This document shows, in pieces, positions 16,486 to 25,531 of a DNA stretch of 56,968 nucleotides. The DNA is from Alphaproteobacteria bacterium (lineage in GTDB: Bacteria; Pseudomonadota; Alphaproteobacteria; UBA6615). The notes beneath the pieces are model-generated. The model saw nothing but the letters and a program-made list of their open reading frames with translations, did not search any database and had not been told where the DNA came from. Both the position numbers and the translations under genes were made by a program. The number at the start of each line of letters is the position of its first letter. The stretch's first letter is position 1. The stretch lies in assembly GCA_002722515.1 (NCBI GenBank), contig PBMH01000008.1:26142-83109 (forward strand), given 5' to 3'.

Positions 16486-17475
16486 CTACTGGACGTCTTT
16501 TTGTTTCCAGTATGCGGCCTGCTCCGCAACCTTTTGGCCGGCGCGAAGCATTTTCCACATGTCGTCACCCTTTAAGAACATCAGGTGATTTTTATTGGCC
16601 ACTTCCTTGGCCATATATTCAGGATTGGTAATGGCTCGCTCAATGGCCGCGAGATATACTGCCCGCTTCTCTTCTTCAAGACCGTTTGCTGTGGCAATAG
16701 TTCTGCCAGCGTACGTGACATTCCTTTTGCCCGTTTGCTCTTCGAAGGTCTCAACGCTCGGCAGCATTCTCCATGGCTCTGGGTGCATAACGGCGATTGG
16801 GCGCAATTTACGTTCCAGAATACTGTTGATGTAGTAACCAACATTGGCGGCAACCATATCGACATGTTTACCCAGCAGGAGCTGAATCTTCGCGTTGTCC
16901 CCCTTGCTGGTCACAAACTTTGTTTGGAAGCCGGGAACAGCTTGTTGTGCGAACGCAACCCCGATGTGGTCGTCACTTCCGAGGCTACCTGGTGCAACGA
17001 CCAGGGGTTGTTTGACCGCATAGTCGAGAACGTCTTGCAGGTTTTTAAAGCGTTCGTCATCCCACCGGACCAACCAGAGCCCTGGATCGTATGAGTGCCA
17101 CGCAAGGAAGTTAAACGATTCTAGCGTTTCTTTTCTTTTCATCGCTGGATTCAGCATCGAAAAAATATGCGGGATATTCACAACAGCCAGTTTGTGATCG
17201 TCCTTTTTCTTGTTCCACTGGTTTGTAACTTGGCCCCATGAAACCCATCCGCCTCCGCCGGAGACATTCGTGACCTTAACGGGCACCCCAAGTTCTTCCG
17301 ATAGGTACGGGGCAAAGAGCCGGAAGGTGCGATCTGCACCTCCGCCAGGCTTAAATGGAACCTGGAGTTGCACTGGTTTACTCGGGAAATCTTTGGCTGA
17401 TACAGCGCTCGGTGCCACGAATGTGAACCCGATAACTGCTGCGGCTGCAACGGCAACTGGTGTAAGGAGTTTCAT
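16486..17475 (-). CDS. tctC: TTT transporter substrate-binding protein (TctC family), second copy
   Basis: Binding protein of 329 residues from the ATG at 17475. This start gives a clean signal peptide (MKLLTPVAVAAAAVIGFTF then AVSAKDFP, cleavage near residue 26). An ATG four codons upstream at 17487 is possible; a reading to 17577 adds a non-signal N-terminus and is rejected. The mature protein opens with the TctC-like VQLQVPFKPGGGADRTFRLFAPYLSEELG and then VTNVSGGGGWVSW, which replaces the usual NRPGGGG loop. It is more diverged than the first copy, with long basic loops. It belongs to the operon from the FAH hydrolase at 19225 down to 10700. Confidence 0.88.
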   Translation of the reverse strand: MKLLTPVAVAAAAVIGFTFVAPSAVSAKDFPSKPVQLQVPFKPGGGADRTFRLFAPYLSEELGVPVKVTNVSGGGGWVSWGQVTNQWNKKKDDHKLAVVNIPHIFSMLNPAMKRKETLESFNFLAWHSYDPGLWLVRWDDERFKNLQDVLDYAVKQPLVVAPGSLGSDDHIGVAFAQQAVPGFQTKFVTSKGDNAKIQLLLGKHVDMVAANVGYYINSILERKLRPIAVMHPEPWRMLPSVETFEEQTGKRNVTYAGRTIATANGLEEEKRAVYLAAIERAITNPEYMAKEVANKNHLMFLKGDDMWKMLRAGQKVAEQAAYWKQKDVQ

Positions 17476-17631
17476 AACTAGGACCATCCCTGTTGTTTTT
17501 CTGATTTTGCGTTCGGAAATCGTATCGCCTTCGGCAGACTGACGGCAACAGTTTTTCACAAAAAGAGAATAATACATTATTCAGATAAATTAACCTACCA
17601 ACTGAATTGCCCAGGTTTTTGTGGCCGAGCC

Positions 17632-18174
17632 TTATATAGCAAGGGGCTCGGCATTTAGAAGAACAGCAGAAAGTAAGCACGGTACCTCGGTCCGGTTTGA
17701 CCAAGCGTGCAGGGTGCCGCGCTGAACGCAGGTGTCCCCGGCCCTCAGGCAGATCTCCTCTTGGTCGAGGATTAGCCAGACCTCACCCGATATTACAGTT
17801 ATATAGTCGACTGATTGTGTCTTGTGCATGCCCGGGTGGTTCTGACCGTCCAGCCGTTCACCGGCCCCCATTTTCTCGAAGTATTTTTTCATGGTGTCGT
17901 AGTTGCGTTGGGAGTCCGGCGGGATTTCTACCACGCGGAAGACGGCGCCCCCGGCCGGTGGCTCAAGAATCACCTTATTGCTAACAGAATCGGCATTTCC
18001 CGCATTGTTTGCGGGTATCCCCCCTGTCAGCCAGATATCCGAAAGTCGGACATTGGGCTGGCCCTCTGGCGTGAGCACATGGCCCATCTCCGGGGTCATT
18101 GTCTCGTCCGTTATGGCTATGGATTTACCTTCGTCGTTGTGGCCGGTTATTACCCGGCGGATATTACGCGGCAT
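17632..18174 (-). CDS. Single-domain cupin protein
   Basis: Protein of 180 residues. The cupin barrel is in the C-terminal half: HPGMHKTQSVDYITVISGE gives motif 1, and AGDTCVQRGTLHAWSNR gives motif 2 with its histidine. The N-terminal half is an extension typical of cupins found beside TTT and FAH-family genes. It may be an isomerase, a dioxygenase or a binding protein; cupins of this group are mostly uncharacterised. The RBS is strong (GAGGAG). The gene starts only 10 bases after the FAH-family gene, so the two are co-transcribed, and the TTT genes follow after 156 bases. Confidence 0.82.
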   Translation of the reverse strand: MPRNIRRVITGHNDEGKSIAITDETMTPEMGHVLTPEGQPNVRLSDIWLTGGIPANNAGNADSVSNKVILEPPAGGAVFRVVEIPPDSQRNYDTMKKYFEKMGAGERLDGQNHPGMHKTQSVDYITVISGEVWLILDQEEICLRAGDTCVQRGTLHAWSNRTEVPCLLSAVLLNAEPLAI

Positions 18175-18184
18175 GTTGATCTCC

Positions 18185-19225
18185 TCAATTTAGGTCGGGG
18201 CTTCCGCGGTCGCGCCAGTCGGCGGGCTTGGCAATTTTTGTGGTTAGTGCGCCGATACCCTCTACGTTGAGTTCAACGCTGTCACCATTCTCGAGATATC
18301 GGTTTTGCTCAATTCCGCAGCCGGTAGGTACCGTGCCGGAGCCGAACACCTCCCCTGCATAGATTGTCTGGTTAGCGCTCAGATGTTCGAGGACGCGCTC
18401 AAAGCGGTGGTCCATCATTCCGGTGTTGCCGCGGCTCCACTCTTCTCCATTGATTAGGGCGAACATATCCAGATCATATGGGTTCTTGATCTCGTCGGCG
18501 GTAACTATGCACGGTCCTAAAACATTCCCTGCGTCGAAATCCTTACCCGGACCACCCATCCCGGCGCCGGTTCTGATCTCGATGGCCTGTATGTCGCGCG
18601 CGCTGATGTCGTTAAAGATTGTGTAGCCAAAAATATAACTGGCAGCGCTCTCAGCCTTGATTTCCCTTCCGCTGCGACCGGTAATCATTGCCCATTCGAG
18701 TTCGTAATCCATTCGCCGCGCACCATTTGGCCAGATAGCCTCGTCCTCTGGACCGATGATGCTTAGATGGTTGCTGTTTAGGTAGACTGGTGCCTTGACC
18801 CATTCGGCGGGTACGTCGAGGACGCCGGCTGCGCGGAATCGTTCGAGTGCTGCCTCGGGGTCGTCCTCCCGTGCGGCAAGCCGTGTATACCGGACCTCCC
18901 GTGCATTACGCAGGTGCTGCAAAAAGCACGTACAGTCGCGCAATCGCCTCGGGTTAGGCAGAGGAGCTTCGAGCCGGACTTCGCAACGTGGTTGAAGCGC
19001 TGCGTCTACGCCCCAGGTTACGGTCCGGTCACACAGCTCGTAGGTGCGTGATAGCGCAGGCGCCCCGCCATCTATCAGTGCGAGCATAGACGTGAAGGCA
19101 GTGGCGTCATCGTCGGGAAACAGTTCGGCCGCAGCCGTGGCGAGGGCGACAATGTTTTTATCGTTGTCGATGAAGGCGCCGACACGCGGCATCGAATTCG
19201 ATTTCGTGAATGTAACCAGGCGCAA
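18185..19225 (-). CDS. Fumarylacetoacetate hydrolase (FAH) family protein
   Basis: Enzyme of 346 residues in the FAH superfamily, which cleaves or decarboxylates beta-diketo and 2-keto acids at the end of aromatic degradation routes. Metal ligands are visible in MDYELEWAMITGRSGREI. FNDISARDIQAIE, GKDFDAGNVLGPCIV and GSGTVPTGCGIEQ are family motifs. The start is TTG at 19225, supported by an AGGAG 7 bases upstream and by the usual MRLVTF opening; the next ATG would remove that strand. It is the first gene of the operon with the cupin, TTT, molybdenum hydroxylase and LVIVD genes. Confidence 0.9.
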   Translation of the reverse strand: MRLVTFTKSNSMPRVGAFIDNDKNIVALATAAAELFPDDDATAFTSMLALIDGGAPALSRTYELCDRTVTWGVDAALQPRCEVRLEAPLPNPRRLRDCTCFLQHLRNAREVRYTRLAAREDDPEAALERFRAAGVLDVPAEWVKAPVYLNSNHLSIIGPEDEAIWPNGARRMDYELEWAMITGRSGREIKAESAASYIFGYTIFNDISARDIQAIEIRTGAGMGGPGKDFDAGNVLGPCIVTADEIKNPYDLDMFALINGEEWSRGNTGMMDHRFERVLEHLSANQTIYAGEVFGSGTVPTGCGIEQNRYLENGDSVELNVEGIGALTTKIAKPADWRDRGSPDLN

Positions 19226-19672
19226 TGCTATCTCCTAATATAACTGATCATTGGCAAAAGGCCGCTCCATATTGGTAGTTAGGACCAGCGCTGCGCAATG
19301 CTCCAGCTCATCAGGTGGAATTTGTTGTCTTTGCAAGAGCTAGGGAATAGCGCGCCTAGCCCGACAGTTCACCAGACCTAGCGCCCGGAATTTGAACAGT
19401 ATACTTCTTGAGAAGACGTTGTTTCTGATCGCATTCAGGGGATGATGCTGCCGAGGTCATGGGCAATTAAAGTAATGTCGTAATATGGTTCTCCGGCACA
19501 AATGGCGTAACTGGCATCATCGGTCATTATGAAAAGACATGGTTAACGAATGCCTGCCGGTGGTACCCATATTTAGCCAATTGGTCCACATGGCTGATCA
19601 GGCGAGGATTTGCTTGGAGACCCTTAGATCGCTTTGGACGTCCGAACACAGATGAACAAGAGGACAATTTCG
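19226..19672. promoter_or_regulatory. Divergent intergenic region, FAH operon / glutamate dehydrogenase
   Basis: 447 bases between two divergently transcribed units, so it must hold promoters for both. The RBS of the FAH gene is at the left end and AAGAGGA at 19658-19664 serves the dehydrogenase. A short near-palindrome CTTCTTGAGAAG lies near 19403-19414, within TTGAACAGTATACTTCTTGAGAAG, and could be an operator. No convincing ORF or RNA gene was seen. Confidence 0.4.
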
Positions 19673-22600
19673 ATGGCGACGCGCACGGACACGCGTAAGA
19701 GGAATTTGGTTAACAAGGCGGCGCAGCTTTCACGAAAGCAGTTTGGCGAAGATGCGGGCGCGAAATTTCTTCGAGCCTACTATGCCAATGTGCCCCCAGC
19801 CGACATCGCCGCGATGGACGCCGAGACACTTTCCGCGGCCGCGAATTCGTGTTTCCGTTTCGCTCAGAAGCGATTGGCTGGCGAACCCCTTGTCCGAGTT
19901 TTTAACCCACGCCAGGCTGACCATGGCTGGGACGGGCGCCACACGGTGATAGAGGTGGTCACCGACGACATGCCCTTTCTGGTCGATTCGATTACGGCGG
20001 AGCTGAATTATCAGGGATTGACTGTGCATCTCCTGGTTCACCCGACCTTCCAGGTAATCCGCACGCCAGCAGGGAAGATGAAAACCTTTACCCCCTGTGC
20101 TGCGGACAGAGCAGGCAATGAAAGTTTCATGCATTTCGAGGTCAACGAGCAAGCAGACCCCAAGATCCTGGCGTATCTGAAGGGGCGCCTTGAGAGGGTA
20201 CTGCAGGATGTAAGTGCGGCGGTAGAGGATTGGAAATCTATACGTGGTCAGGCAGCGACAATTCTTAACGACCTCGATTCCTCACCGCCCAAGGCTGCAA
20301 AAGCCGAGATTTCCGAGACGCGTGCTTTCGTGGAGTGGATGCTCGAAGACCATTTTACGTTCCTTGGGTATCGTGAGTATGACTACGTTGGCAGTAGCGC
20401 GAAGCAGAAGCTAAAGGTGCGGCCTGGCGGGCTCGGTGTGCTGCGCAGTTCCAGTCGTCCGATCTTCAAGAGCTGGACTGATGGCGCCTCTCTCTCCGAT
20501 GAGGTGTGCTCCCTCATCTGCCAACCGAATCTGGCCATGGTGGCCAAGGGTAGTCAGCGCGCTGCGGTACATCGCCGTGTGCATCTAGATGTCGTAGGCG
20601 TGAAAAAATTTGATTCAGCTGGGGACGTTGTGGGTGCGCGAATAATCGTCGGCCTTTTCACGTCGGCCGCCTACAGCCTGTCGCCCACACGAATACCGAT
20701 TGTGCGGCGCAAAATTTCGCAGACGATGGACAGCGCTGGTTTCTCGCCGTCGAGCCATAATTTTAAGGCATTGACGCATATCCTTGAAACCTACCCCCGC
20801 GACGAACTGCTGCAGATTGATAGTGATCTCCTGCTGGATCATGCGATGGGTATCCTGCATCTGCAGGAACGACAGCGTACAGCACTGTTTGTACGCTGGG
20901 ACCCCCTCCAGCGCTATGTGACTGCCCTCGTCTACGTACCTCGCGATCGCTTCAATACAGAGTTACGCGAGAAGTTGGCTGATATTCTCGAGGCGTCTTT
21001 TGGTGGAAGTTGCATCGCATTTTTTCCTGAGTTCAGCACAGAATCTGTGCTTGCCCGCATCCTTTTTGTCATCAAGCCCGGCGCGGACGAGGTTCCGGAT
21101 TATAGGGTGGATCAGATTGAGGCTGCGCTATGTGAGGCGACGCGGTCATGGGGCGACCGGCTACGTGATGCGCTGGTGGATGCTCGTGGAGAGGAGGTTG
21201 GCGCGGTTATGTGTGCGCGCTATGGCCAAGCATTTACCGCTGCCTTTCGCGAACGCTACGATCCCGCAGTGGCGGTCGATGACATCGTATCCATCGACGC
21301 AGCGCGAATTTCCGAGAGGCTGCAGCTGAATCTCTATCGCCCTAGCGGTGATCCGGCGCATACGGTTCATCTCAAACTCTATCATGCCGCCCATGCTCTG
21401 CCCCTGTCGGATGTAATTCCGATGCTAGAAAATATGGGTCTGAAGGTGATTGGCGAGGAGCCGTTCGCCGTTGAGTATCAGTACGGTGACGGCACGGGGA
21501 CCGTTTGGGTGCATGACTTTCAGATGGAATCCCGGTCTAGGGCGGATATCGATCTGGATCAGGTGCGAGAGCCCTTCCACGAGGGGTTTGCGCGGGTCTT
21601 TGAGCAGTCGTCAGTCGATGACGGCTTTAATAATCTTATTTTGGGCGCGGGCCTTGAATGGCGCGAGATTCTGGTGCTGCGGGTTTACTGCAAGTTCCTC
21701 TTGCAAAACCGGATAGCCTACTCCCAGTCCTATATGGAAGAGACGCTGGCCAATAACCCGGATCTGGCGCGTGTGATTGTCAAAATATTTTTTTCCCGGT
21801 TCGATCCTGAGGTGGCAGGAACCCGGACCAGCGAGCGTCGGATCAAAAAATTGCAGGCCTCGCTGACTGCTGGACTTGATGCTGTGTCCAACTTGGATGA
21901 GGATCGCATTATCCGACGCTTCGCGAACGCGGTCGAAGTGACGGTCCGGACCAACTTCTTCATCCACAATTCCGACGGTGCATATAAGCCCTACGTATCG
22001 TTGAAGATCGACAGCGCCAATGTGGACGATCTACCTGAGCCGAGGCCAAAGAAGGAGATCTTTGTCTATAGCCCGCGCATGGAGGGCTGCCATCTGCGCG
22101 GCGGAGATGTGGCGCGCGGAGGCATACGCTGGTCGGACCGGCGCGAGGATTTCCGCACGGAGATTCTCGGCTTACAAAAGGCGCAGATGGTTAAGAACTC
22201 CGTCATAGTGCCGGTGGGAGCCAAGGGCGGGTTCGTCTGTAAGAAACTGCCTACGCCGACCGGTGATCCGCAGGCGGACCGGCAGGCGACACAGGAAGAG
22301 GTTGTTGCCTGCTACAGCACCCTTATCCGTGGCTTGCTTGACGTCACCGACAATCTTGTTGGCGGGAAGATCGTGCCCCCCCAAACCGTAGTGCGCTATG
22401 ATGAGGATGATCCCTATCTGGTGGTTGCCGCGGATAAGGGTACCGCGACCTTTTCGGACATCGCCAATGGAATAAGTCATGACTACGGTTTTTGGTTGGG
22501 CGATGCCTTTGCGTCGGGTGGTTCGGCTGGCTATGACCACAAGAAGATGGGAATCACGGCCAAGGGTGCGTGGGAGTCGGTAAAGCGGCACTTTCGTGAG

Positions 22601-24538
22601 ATGGACCGCGACACCCAGGCAGAAGACTTTACCGTGGCAGGCGTCGGAGATATGTCAGGTGACGTATTCGGTAACAGCATGCTGTTATCGCGGCACATCA
22701 AGCTTGTTGCTGCATTTAACCACAAACACATCTTCGTCGACCCCGAACCGGATCCGGCGAAAAGCTTCGCCGAGCGCAGGCGCTTGTTCGCACTGCCCAG
22801 GTCGAGTTGGACCGATTACGACGCAAATCTTCTTTCGAAAGGGGGTGGTGTTTTCAATCGCAGCGCCAAGTCGATCGACGTGAGTATAGAGATTAAGAGT
22901 CTACTGGGCGTAGCGCGCGACAAAATGACCCCCAACGAGCTGATCCGGGCCATTCTGGTAGCTGACGTCGACCTGCTTTGGTTTGGTGGCATAGGTGCGT
23001 ACATCAAGGCGACTGATGAGAACCAGGCCGATGCTGATGACCGCGCGAACGACGCGGTGCGTGTGGACGCCAAAGACTTGCGCTGTAGAGTGATCGGCGA
23101 GGGCGCTAATCTGGGCGTGACCCAGCTCGGTCGGATTGAGTATGCCCGGAACGGTGGCCGCATAAACACGGATTTCATCGACAACTCGGCGGGGGTCGAT
23201 TGTTCAGACCATGAAGTGAACATCAAGATCGCGCTCGACGATGTCATTTCGGGCGGAGGGATGAGCCCAAAGCGGCGCGACGCGCTGCTGGTCAAGATGA
23301 CCGAAGAGGTATCGGACCTGGTCCTCGACGACAACTATTTGCAGACCCAGGCGATCTCCCAAGCTGAGCACCGGGCCCCCGAGTTGCTCGAGGCGCAGTG
23401 GCGTGTCATTCGAGCGCTGGAGCGGCGTGGTCTTCTGGACCGCGCCATTGAGGAGTTGCCGGACGACGAGCATATGTCCGATTTGCAGGCTAGAGGAATG
23501 GGCCTGACGCGGCCTGAATATGCGGTTCTATTCTCCAATGCCAAGATCGCTCTTTGTGGTGATCTGTTAGCGACCGACGTGCCCGAAGACGCCTATCTGT
23601 CGAAAGACCTATTGCGATATTTTCCAGAACCGTTGCGTAAACGGTTCGGCACAGAGGTGTCGCGCCATCGCCTGCGCCGGGAGATCGTTGCAACTTATGT
23701 AACCAACTCGTTGATCAATCGGGTGGGCGCGGCCTTTGTACACGATCTAAGCGAACGTTCTGGAGAAACTCCTGCGGATATTGTGCGCGCCTATGTCATA
23801 GCCCGAGACGTCTTTGACTTGGATCCGCTGTGGCGTGATGTCGAGGCTCTTGACCTAAAGGTGTTGGCTGACACGCAAATCAAATTGGCTTTCGCGCTCG
23901 AAAATCTGGTCGAGCGGATGACTATCTGGTTTTTGGCCAACGCCGAGCGACCGATAAATATCGCCGAGACCATTGATCGTTACGCCACGGGAATCCATCA
24001 GTTAGGGAAGAAGCTACCTGGAATCGTCGCGGCTGAGGACCGGAAGGCTATTGCCGCGCATACCACAAGACTGATCAATGCCGGTGTGCCCAAGGCAGTT
24101 TCTCAGCGTGTTGCCAGCCTTGGTATGCTGGTGGCTGGCGGCGATGTTGTGCGCATTGCCGGGAACTCTAAAGTGTCGGTTCTTGACACGGGCAGGGTTT
24201 ATTTCGAGCTGGGTTCGCGGCTGGGTATCGACTGGGTTCGTCACGCGTCGAAGACGATCACGCCTGGAACAGAATGGGAGAAGCTCGCAATTGATGCGAT
24301 TGTTGATGAAAGCTATCGCCACCAGTCCGCGTTAACCAGCTGTGTGCTCGAATTGGCCGATGGCAGGGGGCTGGGCCCCAACGCGGCAGCTGAGGCAATC
24401 GAAGTGTGGATGGAGTCTTGCGATGGAGCGGTGGAGCGCACCTCCCGACTTCTGGACGATCTGCGTGCCGGTGAAGATATTGATCTAGCAATGCTCTCGG
24501 TGGCGAACGGACAACTCCGGAATCTGCTTGCCGGATAA
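19673..24538 (+). CDS. NAD-specific glutamate dehydrogenase, large (about 180 kDa) type
   Basis: Protein of about 1621 residues that oxidises glutamate to 2-oxoglutarate and ammonia (EC 1.4.1.2), linking nitrogen and carbon metabolism in the cytosol. The ATG at 19673 has AAGAGGA 8 bases upstream and was preferred to the TTG at 19634. The first half holds the regulatory ACT-like domains. The catalytic part begins near residue 800 with RGGDVARGGIRWSDRREDFR and the lysine motif KNSVIVPVGAKGGF (about 840). VGDMSGDVFGNSMLLS (about 990) and VIGEGANLGVTQLGR (about 1137) lie in the nucleotide-binding region. Length and motifs fit the family known from Alphaproteobacteria and Streptomyces. It is monocistronic, followed by a hairpin. 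Confidence 0.96.
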   Translation: MATRTDTRKRNLVNKAAQLSRKQFGEDAGAKFLRAYYANVPPADIAAMDAETLSAAANSCFRFAQKRLAGEPLVRVFNPRQADHGWDGRHTVIEVVTDDMPFLVDSITAELNYQGLTVHLLVHPTFQVIRTPAGKMKTFTPCAADRAGNESFMHFEVNEQADPKILAYLKGRLERVLQDVSAAVEDWKSIRGQAATILNDLDSSPPKAAKAEISETRAFVEWMLEDHFTFLGYREYDYVGSSAKQKLKVRPGGLGVLRSSSRPIFKSWTDGASLSDEVCSLICQPNLAMVAKGSQRAAVHRRVHLDVVGVKKFDSAGDVVGARIIVGLFTSAAYSLSPTRIPIVRRKISQTMDSAGFSPSSHNFKALTHILETYPRDELLQIDSDLLLDHAMGILHLQERQRTALFVRWDPLQRYVTALVYVPRDRFNTELREKLADILEASFGGSCIAFFPEFSTESVLARILFVIKPGADEVPDYRVDQIEAALCEATRSWGDRLRDALVDARGEEVGAVMCARYGQAFTAAFRERYDPAVAVDDIVSIDAARISERLQLNLYRPSGDPAHTVHLKLYHAAHALPLSDVIPMLENMGLKVIGEEPFAVEYQYGDGTGTVWVHDFQMESRSRADIDLDQVREPFHEGFARVFEQSSVDDGFNNLILGAGLEWREILVLRVYCKFLLQNRIAYSQSYMEETLANNPDLARVIVKIFFSRFDPEVAGTRTSERRIKKLQASLTAGLDAVSNLDEDRIIRRFANAVEVTVRTNFFIHNSDGAYKPYVSLKIDSANVDDLPEPRPKKEIFVYSPRMEGCHLRGGDVARGGIRWSDRREDFRTEILGLQKAQMVKNSVIVPVGAKGGFVCKKLPTPTGDPQADRQATQEEVVACYSTLIRGLLDVTDNLVGGKIVPPQTVVRYDEDDPYLVVAADKGTATFSDIANGISHDYGFWLGDAFASGGSAGYDHKKMGITAKGAWESVKRHFREMDRDTQAEDFTVAGVGDMSGDVFGNSMLLSRHIKLVAAFNHKHIFVDPEPDPAKSFAERRRLFALPRSSWTDYDANLLSKGGGVFNRSAKSIDVSIEIKSLLGVARDKMTPNELIRAILVADVDLLWFGGIGAYIKATDENQADADDRANDAVRVDAKDLRCRVIGEGANLGVTQLGRIEYARNGGRINTDFIDNSAGVDCSDHEVNIKIALDDVISGGGMSPKRRDALLVKMTEEVSDLVLDDNYLQTQAISQAEHRAPELLEAQWRVIRALERRGLLDRAIEELPDDEHMSDLQARGMGLTRPEYAVLFSNAKIALCGDLLATDVPEDAYLSKDLLRYFPEPLRKRFGTEVSRHRLRREIVATYVTNSLINRVGAAFVHDLSERSGETPADIVRAYVIARDVFDLDPLWRDVEALDLKVLADTQIKLAFALENLVERMTIWFLANAERPINIAETIDRYATGIHQLGKKLPGIVAAEDRKAIAAHTTRLINAGVPKAVSQRVASLGMLVAGGDVVRIAGNSKVSVLDTGRVYFELGSRLGIDWVRHASKTITPGTEWEKLAIDAIVDESYRHQSALTSCVLELADGRGLGPNAAAEAIEVWMESCDGAVERTSRLLDDLRAGEDIDLAMLSVANGQLRNLLAG

Positions 24539-24540
24539 AT

Positions 24541-24566
24541 GGTCACGGGTCCATGGTCCCGTGATC
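24541..24566 (+). terminator. Hairpin after glutamate dehydrogenase
   Basis: Inverted repeat GGTCACGGG / CCCGTGATC (one G-U pair) with an 8-base loop, directly after the stop codon and followed by AATTTAT. It is a plausible factor-independent terminator, though the T-run is poor. Confidence 0.55.
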
Positions 24567-24616
24567 AATTTATCCCGTCCGGCAACGTTCTTGACATTGC
24601 TTAGGCCAGATTCCAA

Positions 24617-25531
24617 ATGAGCCGATTTTTCACACTCTTAGCCGGCAATCTCGCAATTCTTGCTGCGCTCTCGGCCTGCCTGTCGACGGCGCTCGGAGGT
24701 TCTGCCTTCGTGGCGATGCGTTTCCTTGTGACGGAGACGGAACCGGTGACGGTTGCGTTCCTGCGCAACTGCATCGCAGCGTTCATTTTGACTGCCATCG
24801 CGCTAGTTATTGTTCGTCGTTGGCCGTCGCGGCGTGAGTTACTGATTATGGGATTGATGGGGGCCGTTTTCTTCGGTGTTCTGCAATTTATTTTTGCGAA
24901 CGCCCTGACATTCACAACTTCCTCGCGGGGTGCGCTAGCATATATGACTGCGCCTTTCATGACCCTGTTGATTGCGGCGGCCTTTGGGATCGAACGGCCA
25001 ACCCGTCAAAAGGTTTTTGGAATTGTACTTGCCACGCTGGGTGTTGTGGTTGCACTTGGCCAGGGTGCCGGTGCACCGTCAAACGCGTGGATTGGCGATG
25101 GGCTGATTCTAATTGGCGCCTTGATTACCGCCATATATGGCGTCTGGTCGAACCGCTGGCTCCGGTTACATCCGCCCCTGGTGGCTGTGGTGTGTGGTGT
25201 GGTGCCGGGCTCGGCCTTTCTGTATGTAGTGGCAACGGTGACGGAGGCGCCTGCGTTCGCGCCTGACTTGTCACGGGCTGGCTGGTTAGCAATTGCATAT
25301 CTCGGCGTTGGCGCAGCGGCGATCTCTTACACTTTGTGGTTGTGGGCGCTGCGTCACACGACGCCGACTCTGGTGGCGGTTGCGTTACCGATGAATCCTC
25401 TGATGGCAATGATCTGGGGTGCGCTGTTACTTGGCGAGCAGATTACGCTTGCGATCTTGGTCGGATTTGCGCTGGTAATCGCGGGCATTGCGGTTACCAA
25501 CTGGCCGCGCAGAGCGGTACCTGTCGCGTGA
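24617..25531 (+). CDS. EamA/DMT-family transporter
   Basis: Inner-membrane protein of 304 residues with ten hydrophobic segments in two EamA repeats, typical of drug/metabolite exporters such as RhaT- and RarD-type proteins. Repeat 1 has LGGSAFVAMRFLV...FLRNCIAAFI and repeat 2 has GVGAAAISYTLWLWALRHTTPTLVAVALPMNP (split here only by reading), both conserved EamA landmarks. Members export amino acids, nucleosides or other small metabolites; the substrate is unknown. Its TGA overlaps the GTG of the following MFS gene (GTGA), so they are translationally coupled. Confidence 0.88.
   Translation: MSRFFTLLAGNLAILAALSACLSTALGGSAFVAMRFLVTETEPVTVAFLRNCIAAFILTAIALVIVRRWPSRRELLIMGLMGAVFFGVLQFIFANALTFTTSSRGALAYMTAPFMTLLIAAAFGIERPTRQKVFGIVLATLGVVVALGQGAGAPSNAWIGDGLILIGALITAIYGVWSNRWLRLHPPLVAVVCGVVPGSAFLYVVATVTEAPAFAPDLSRAGWLAIAYLGVGAAAISYTLWLWALRHTTPTLVAVALPMNPLMAMIWGALLLGEQITLAILVGFALVIAGIAVTNWPRRAVPVA

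Noticed and set aside
16585-17094. 169-residue plus-strand ORF
   Set aside because: It is antisense to the second tctC gene, has no RBS and no recognisable feature.
22816-23334. 172-residue minus-strand ORF
   Set aside because: It is antisense to the catalytic part of glutamate dehydrogenase and serine/arginine-rich, a typical shadow in GC-rich DNA.
25336-25527. 64-residue extension of the MFS protein upstream of 25528
   Set aside because: It lies out of frame over the EamA gene and has no membrane-protein character. The GTG at 25528 in the GTGA overlap places the family motif correctly.
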